In this document: one piece after another, positions 9,401 through 13,038 of the stretch
Layout: every line of letters begins with the position of its first letter
Numbering within the stretch: the first letter of the stretch is position 1
NCBI GenBank assembly: GCA_002402165.1
Contig: NVVI01000002.1
Coordinates: forward strand, 27,462 to 40,499
Source of the DNA: Flavobacteriales bacterium
GTDB lineage: Bacteria; Bacteroidota; Bacteroidia; Flavobacteriales_E; Vicingaceae
DNA: 13,038 nucleotides
Reading direction: 5' to 3'
The notes under the pieces: model-generated
What the model was told of the DNA's origin: nothing
Database searches by the model: none
The model's input: the letters and a program-made list of their open reading frames with translations, nothing else
Made by a program: the position numbers and the translations under genes

Positions 9401-12091
9401 CCAACAATTAATCCAACAGAATATATTGTTACTGTTACAGATACTAATGGGTGTATTAATATGGATAGTGTTCTTATTTCAATTAATCCTTTGCCTGTTA
9501 TTATTACAAATAATGATACCTCAGTTTGTATCGGAACCTGTGCACAATTAAATGCTTCTGGTGCAATTTCTTACTCTTGGTCTCCAGGAAATGAATTATC
9601 TGATTCTACTATTGCTAATCCTGTTGCTTGTTTATCAAATACAACTACTTTTATAGTTACAGGAACTGACATTAATGGTTGTATTGACACTGCTAGTGTA
9701 ATAATTACTATTAATCCATCACCAATTGTTAACGCTGGAAATGACACAGTAATTTGTGTTGGTACTTCCACTATTCTTGGTGGTGCCCCAACAGGGTCTA
9801 ATGGATCTATTTACAGCTGGACTCCAGCTACTACTCTAAATGACTCTACAATAGCAAATCCAACAGCTACCCCTTTAGCTACAACAACTTATTTCTTAAC
9901 TGTTACTGATACCAATGGTTGTATTGATATGGATACTGTAACAATTACCATTAACCCACTTCCTATTGTTGATGCAGGATTGGATACATCAATATGTATT
10001 GGTGATTCTATACAAGTAAACGCTACTGGTGCGGCTTCTTATCAGTGGACTCCTAATACAACTATAAATAACAATGGTATTTCTAACCCTATTGTTTTTC
10101 CAACTACAACTACAACCTATTTTGTAATAGGAACAGATACTAATGGATGTATAAACATAGACAGTGTTATAATAATAGTTAATATGCTACCTACGATAAT
10201 TATAAACAACGATACTACAGTTTGTGTTGGTACATGTGCTCAATTAATCACATCTGGTGGAATAAGTTATACTTGGTCTCCTGGAAGCAGTTTATCTGAT
10301 TCAATTATTCCGAATCCTATTGCTTGTCCAATAATAGCTACAACTTACATGGTAACTGTAACCGATAGTAATACTTGTGTAGATACCTCTAGTGTTACTA
10401 TTTCGATAAACCCTTTACCAATAATTGATGCTGGACCAGATTTATGGATATGTTCTGGAGATTCTATTCAGCTGAGTGTTACTGGAGGAATAAGCTATTT
10501 ATGGACACCTTTTTTAGGGCTAAATGATACAACTATTTCCAACCCAATGGCAAACCCAACAGATACTGCGATTTATCTCGTTACAGGTACAGATATTAAT
10601 GGTTGTGAATATACAGACACGCTACAAATTATTGTTAACGATGAAGTACCAATAGACCCAGGAATGAATGACACTATTTGTGCTGGAGATTCTATTATGT
10701 TAGGAGGGGTTCCGACATCTCCAAACGGAACATCATTTTTGTGGTTCCCAAATGGGGGAACATTAGACAATGATACTTTGGCTAATCCGATAGCATTTCC
10801 GCTAATAACTACAACTTATTATATTGTTGCTACTAATGATACTTGTACAGCTATTGATTCTATAACAATTACAGTTAACCAACTCCCAAATATTGCCGCT
10901 GGAGGAGATATAGATATTTGTTTTGGTGATTCGGTACAATTAAATGCTTCAGGAGGATTAAATTATATATGGCAGCCTGGAGGTTTATTAAATGACTCTA
11001 CACTTTCTAATCCTATTGGAATTCCAACTGACACAACCCAATTTATAGTCTTTGGGACAGATACAAACGGTTGTTCTGCTTATGATTCAATAGTTGTAAA
11101 TGTTAATCCTCTGCCGATAATTATCGCTTCAAGCTCTTCTCCAAATGTATGTTTAAATGATACCGTTCAGCTAAATGCAAGTGGAGGAATAAGTTATTTA
11201 TGGACTCCCTCTATCGGATTAAGTGATACAACTATAGCCAACCCTTTAGCTTTTCCTATTAACGGAACAACATATATTGTAACAGGCACTGATGCAAACA
11301 TGTGCTCCAATACAGATAGCGTAACCATTAATGTAAACCAATTAAACATTGTAGATTTAACAGACACTGTCATTTGTATTGGTGAAGCACTACAACTTGA
11401 AGTAATAGGCCCTAGCGGATCAAGCTACAATTGGAGTCCTCTAACTGACTTATCAAATCCAAATATATATAATCCAATAACAACAACTCAAGTAACTATT
11501 CTTTACCTAGTAACTGTTACAGACACAAATGGATGTGCTGACACAACCTCTATTTTAGTGACTGCTGAACCAAAACCAATTTCAGATTTCACAATAGATG
11601 CAACTCCATCTTGCGATGGAATACTAGTTGAATTTACAAATCTTAGCACTGGTGCAGTCTCTTATTTATGGAATTTTAATGATGGGGCTCAATCTGATGA
11701 AATACACCCTATTCATCTTTTTCAATACACCTTTTCAACAACTGTTATTCTAACCTCTTATAGTCAAGGTTTATGTATTGACACTATAAGTTATCCTATT
11801 ACCTCTGGAAAATTTGAAGATTATTTTAATCTTACACCTCCTACTATTTTAACTCCAAATAATGATGGAATAAATGATGTTTTCCGATTAGACCTCCCTG
11901 AGGAAATAAGTGAATGTACGAGCATTCTAGTCTTCAATCGTTGGGGGAAAAAAGTTTATGATTCTAAAAATCATAGTAATGGCTGGAACGGCAGAACAAC
12001 ATTAGGTAAAATGGTGCCTGATGGTACTTATTTTTATATCATAGATATTAATGGAATAACTAAAAAAGGATCAATTACTCTAATGAAATAA
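6443..12091 (+). CDS. Giant repeat-rich surface protein (adhesin-like) with T9SS type B / gliding-motility C-terminal domain
   Basis: This 1882-residue protein is predicted to be cell-surface and T9SS-exported, probably an adhesin or stalk; that role is inferred from architecture only. The start is GTG at 6443: it gives a good signal peptide (MKKHFK, then a hydrophobic core, cleavage near residues 21-22), and the ATG two bases upstream hits TGA at once. Residues 23-300 are the N-terminal domain typical of large Bacteroidota surface proteins (SHLMGGEITWEC, YRDCNG, DKDGDSLVYSW). Residues 300-440 are a Cys-rich domain with no clear family. FN3-like domains lie at nt 7765-8010 and 8040-8290, and a PKD domain (YYWDFGDG) at 8320-8563. 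Thirteen Ig-like units occupy 8564-11569, and a PKD-like domain (YLWNFNDG) 11570-11815. The C-terminal type B sorting domain is 11816-12088 (TPNNDGINDVF, FNRWGKKVYDS, VPDGTYFYII). The gene lies 14 nt after the M4 gene, which suggests co-transcription. The repeat part resembles SprB-like proteins only in general design, so no gene symbol is given. Confidence 0.93.
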   Translation: MKKHFKHIVIILLLFASGSISASHLMGGEITWECMGNGTYIFSMKLYRDCNGWDDPSLVGPINMEVHNHATITGISMNLTARNDISPQCTGGGPSITCVGGGNGAVEEFVYNSAPITISGTPPAQGWVFTYDNFARNGAITNLVSPSSRGFTLRAKMFAYSGLNTSPCFDSSPSFSTKPSTIVCAGVPFTYNQLAFDKDGDSLVYSWAQPLDDFSGAFTSTNPVAIPFSGTYTFNSPYPNTTHNASNVPATLDANTGEINFTSFTQGNFVNCIKVSSYKCGVLVAEVFREIQVIILSCPANAPPTTNFPFLDPSGNPSFNDTVIAGELINFKYCGYDTPGQLITMTVIGDQFGTNYANPNAGCQNPPCAILGPPPLPSISGFDSVCIFFQWQTACSHLQSSGGCAATSSTYQFLFTIQDDACPTAGLNIGTVSITIIPPEPIESPEIHCVSVIPNGDVILTWDTPIDTVSGFNDYEIFHSSNPTGPFTSIATIGNYNQTTYTHIGANGNSAPQYYYIQSLGCAEGTAAAVIDTASSIFLTATATGNIATLNWNPIYNPLLSSSSTWYRVYREQPIGTWTLIDSTQSLTYVDTLNLCDSLISYRVEIDDNLPCTSMSSIDTVSISGGAANLADFSFIGTCIGDSIYFTFINLSGNVIPNYYWDFGDGDTSNLVNPVHFYGSAGNFTVSLNVSTSSNCQDSVSQVVTINPIPTLTVSPDTIICQNTAVQLNGTGGNSYLWSPGGSLNDDTINNPIANPTSTTNYILLVTDTNGCQNTDSVLVSLFTIPIFTAGNDTAICLNDSVQLNASGGLTYSWTPNISLSNDTIANPWAFPTVTTTYIATIMDSNLCSYVDSVTITINPLPILVTTDTAICINDTVQIFVSGASQYLWTPSSTLNDSTVFNPLAFPLTTTTYSVNGIDTNGCSNTETLTVTVNPLPIVDAGLDTTVCNGTSLTLGGNPTGSFGSSYNWSPSASLNDDTLANPIATPTINPTEYIVTVTDTNGCINMDSVLISINPLPVIITNNDTSVCIGTCAQLNASGAISYSWSPGNELSDSTIANPVACLSNTTTFIVTGTDINGCIDTASVIITINPSPIVNAGNDTVICVGTSTILGGAPTGSNGSIYSWTPATTLNDSTIANPTATPLATTTYFLTVTDTNGCIDMDTVTITINPLPIVDAGLDTSICIGDSIQVNATGAASYQWTPNTTINNNGISNPIVFPTTTTTYFVIGTDTNGCINIDSVIIIVNMLPTIIINNDTTVCVGTCAQLITSGGISYTWSPGSSLSDSIIPNPIACPIIATTYMVTVTDSNTCVDTSSVTISINPLPIIDAGPDLWICSGDSIQLSVTGGISYLWTPFLGLNDTTISNPMANPTDTAIYLVTGTDINGCEYTDTLQIIVNDEVPIDPGMNDTICAGDSIMLGGVPTSPNGTSFLWFPNGGTLDNDTLANPIAFPLITTTYYIVATNDTCTAIDSITITVNQLPNIAAGGDIDICFGDSVQLNASGGLNYIWQPGGLLNDSTLSNPIGIPTDTTQFIVFGTDTNGCSAYDSIVVNVNPLPIIIASSSSPNVCLNDTVQLNASGGISYLWTPSIGLSDTTIANPLAFPINGTTYIVTGTDANMCSNTDSVTINVNQLNIVDLTDTVICIGEALQLEVIGPSGSSYNWSPLTDLSNPNIYNPITTTQVTILYLVTVTDTNGCADTTSILVTAEPKPISDFTIDATPSCDGILVEFTNLSTGAVSYLWNFNDGAQSDEIHPIHLFQYTFSTTVILTSYSQGLCIDTISYPITSGKFEDYFNLTPPTILTPNNDGINDVFRLDLPEEISECTSILVFNRWGKKVYDSKNHSNGWNGRTTLGKMVPDGTYFYIIDINGITKKGSITLMK
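8564..11569 (+). repeat. Array of 13 tandem Ig-like units (75-81 residues each) inside the type B surface protein
   Basis: The units start at nt 8564, 8795, 9020, 9245, 9488, 9716, 9956, 10184, 10412, 10640, 10880, 11108 and 11339, and the array ends at 11569, covering residues 708-1709. A typical unit begins PLPIxxAGxDTxIC, continues GDSIQLNASGGISYLWTP, then LNDSTIANPxAxP and TTTYxVTGTDTNGC, and ends DSVTITIN. Most units have exactly two cysteines, one near each end, compatible with an intradomain disulfide. Units 4, 6 and 10 are long (80-81 residues) because QLNASGG is replaced by LGGxPTGxxG. Units 5 and 8 have four cysteines. The fold is inferred to be a small Ig-like beta sandwich of the kind common in Bacteroidota surface proteins. 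The repeats are diverged at DNA level, with only local near-identical stretches. Confidence 0.93.
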
Positions 12092-12101
12092 CATTTCATT
12101 A
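12081..12101 (+). terminator. Possible weak hairpin around the stop codon of the surface-protein gene
   Basis: TAATGAAA and TTTCATTA form a perfect 8-bp stem with a 5-nt loop (TAACA) that holds the TAA stop codon. The stem has only one G-C pair and is not followed directly by a T run, so it is a poor intrinsic terminator. It could mark the transcript end or be chance in AT-rich DNA. Confidence 0.3.
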
Positions 12102-12152
12102 TCTCTCCTAGATAAATTTTCAACTAAAAACATTATAAACCACTACTATTAT

Positions 12153-12160
12153 TACATTTG
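12153..12160 (+). promoter_or_regulatory. yicC: Bacteroidota-type -7 promoter box (TACATTTG) ahead of yicC
   Basis: TACATTTG is an exact match to the TAnnTTTG -7 element of the primary sigma factor in Bacteroidota. It ends 18 nt before the yicC ATG, so the leader would be very short. I see no convincing TTG-type -33 element about 20 nt further upstream. It lies in an 87-nt intergenic region (12092-12178) in which I see nothing else except the hairpin at its left edge. Confidence 0.5.
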
Positions 12161-12178
12161 TAGCTTAATTCATTAAGA

Positions 12179-13038
12179 ATGGTTAAATCTATGACCGGTT
12201 TTGGAAAAGCAACCGGAGAAGTAAATAATAAAAAAATTACTGTTGAAATTAAATCCCTAAACAGTAAGCAAGCAGACATTTCTGTAAGAATGCCTTCTTT
12301 TTACAAAGAAAAAGAGCTTCCACTTCGATCTATAATTAGTAAAAACTTACAAAGAGGTAAAGTCGAATTCAACCTCTATGCAGAATTACTAGGAGATAGT
12401 TCTAGTCTTCATCTAAATAAAGAACTTTTTAAAAAATATTATGAAGAGTTTAGTTCTGTTGCCAATGATATAGACCCAAAGCACAATACAGACTTAGTAG
12501 CAATTGTTTCTAGAATGCCCGATTTATTAAAAGTCGAAAGAAGTGAATTAGATGAAAAAGAATGGAATAGTGTTTGCAAAATAATTGAAGAAGCTCTTTC
12601 TAATATCAATGAATTTAGAACTACCGAGGGAAGCTCCTTAGAAAAAGAAATTACTTTAAGAGTTGATAATATTTCTAAACTACTTAAGTCTGTTGAACAA
12701 TACGAACAAGAAAGAATTGAAACTGTAAAAACAAGAATTATCAATAATTTAAATGAAGTGATAGACGATTATAAAATTGATAAAGATCGTTTTGAACAAG
12801 AATTAATTTACTACATCGAAAAATACGATATAACTGAAGAAAAAACACGGTTATCTCAACATTGTACTTATTTTAAAGAAACCATGAATTCTTCAATTTC
12901 AGAAGGAAAAAAGCTAGGTTTTATTTGCCAAGAAATGGGTAGAGAGATTAATACATTAGGCTCAAAAGCAAATCATTCTGAACTTCAAAAAGTAGTAGTT
13001 CAAATGAAAGATGAATTAGAAAAAATAAAAGAACAGAT
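12179..13038 (+). CDS. yicC: YicC/YloC-family endoribonuclease, 3' end cut by the window edge
   Basis: 286 complete codons are visible. The start ATG at 12179 gives MVKSMTGFGKA, the usual N-terminus of this family; Met5 is the family's conserved internal Met, so the first ATG is preferred. The YicC N-terminal domain shows VEIKSLNSKQADISVRMP (residues 22-39) and RGKVEFNLY. The C-terminal DUF1732 domain shows FEQELIYYIEKYDITEEKTR (from residue 205, nt 12791) and GKKLGFICQEMGREINTLGS (from residue 243), followed by MKDELEKIKEQ. Family members are about 285-295 residues, so only a few codons are missing. E. coli YicC is described as an endoribonuclease acting on RNA including the small RNA RyhB. 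The protein has no signal peptide and should be cytoplasmic. In many bacteria the next gene is guanylate kinase (gmk), but that would be outside this window. Family assignment is secure; the substrate in this organism is unknown. Confidence 0.95.
   Translation, partial: MVKSMTGFGKATGEVNNKKITVEIKSLNSKQADISVRMPSFYKEKELPLRSIISKNLQRGKVEFNLYAELLGDSSSLHLNKELFKKYYEEFSSVANDIDPKHNTDLVAIVSRMPDLLKVERSELDEKEWNSVCKIIEEALSNINEFRTTEGSSLEKEITLRVDNISKLLKSVEQYEQERIETVKTRIINNLNEVIDDYKIDKDRFEQELIYYIEKYDITEEKTRLSQHCTYFKETMNSSISEGKKLGFICQEMGREINTLGSKANHSELQKVVVQMKDELEKIKEQ

Noticed and set aside
7077..10770. Short frames at 7077-7262 (+), 9571-9771 (-) and 10573-10770 (-)
   Set aside because: They overlap the surface-protein gene in other frames and arise from its repetitive composition.
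8564..11569. CRISPR or other non-coding repeat array
   Set aside because: The repeats have a period of 225-243 nt, stay in frame and are conserved mainly as protein, so they are coding domain repeats.
12439..12744. 101-codon open frame on the - strand
   Set aside because: It lies fully antisense to the well-conserved YicC coding region and shows no recognisable domain.
1..13038. A new defence system, toxin system or mobile element
   Set aside because: No transposase, integrase, terminal repeats, nuclease-helicase genes or toxin domains are visible. The window holds two T9SS substrates and yicC.

Overview
The window comes from a member of the Bacteroidota, most likely a Flavobacteriales-type marine or environmental bacterium; this is an inference. 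The supporting signs are AT-rich DNA, no Shine-Dalgarno sequences before the starts, a TAnnTTTG-type promoter element, and two giant secreted proteins. One secreted protein ends in a type A and the other in a type B sorting domain of the type IX secretion system (T9SS). All genes lie on the + strand.

Layout. (1) Positions 1-6428 hold the 3' part (2141 codons visible) of a very large M4 (thermolysin-family) metallopeptidase. Its propeptide and catalytic domain are followed by about 1700 residues of extracellular modules: PKD, GEVED, CUB, Ig-like domains carrying inserted lectin-like domains, and a T9SS type A C-terminal domain. (2) After only 14 nt, positions 6443-12091 encode an 1882-residue adhesin-like surface protein. 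It has a signal peptide, the N-terminal SHLMGGEI domain common in Bacteroidota surface proteins, two FN3-like domains, a PKD domain, thirteen tandem Ig-like units of about 76 residues, a last PKD-like domain, and a type B (gliding-motility-type) sorting domain. (3) After an 87-nt intergenic region with a small hairpin and a promoter-like box, a YicC/YloC-family endoribonuclease gene begins at 12179. It runs off the end a few codons before its expected stop.

How they work together. The two giant genes probably form one transcription unit, and both products should use the Sec pathway and then the T9SS to reach the cell surface. The protease may act on extracellular polymers or on surface proteins, and the repeat protein is probably a stalk or adhesin. 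The yicC gene is a cytoplasmic RNA-metabolism gene that appears to have its own promoter and is probably unrelated.

The most striking observation is a stretch of about 1100 residues in the repeat protein without a single Lys or Arg, of which about 1034 also lack His. It is built from thirteen Ig-like units that carry a matched extra cysteine pair only in units 5 and 8, and about 39 matches to the Bacteroidota O-glycosylation sequon. I did not find a defence system, CRISPR array, mobile element, tRNA or rRNA.
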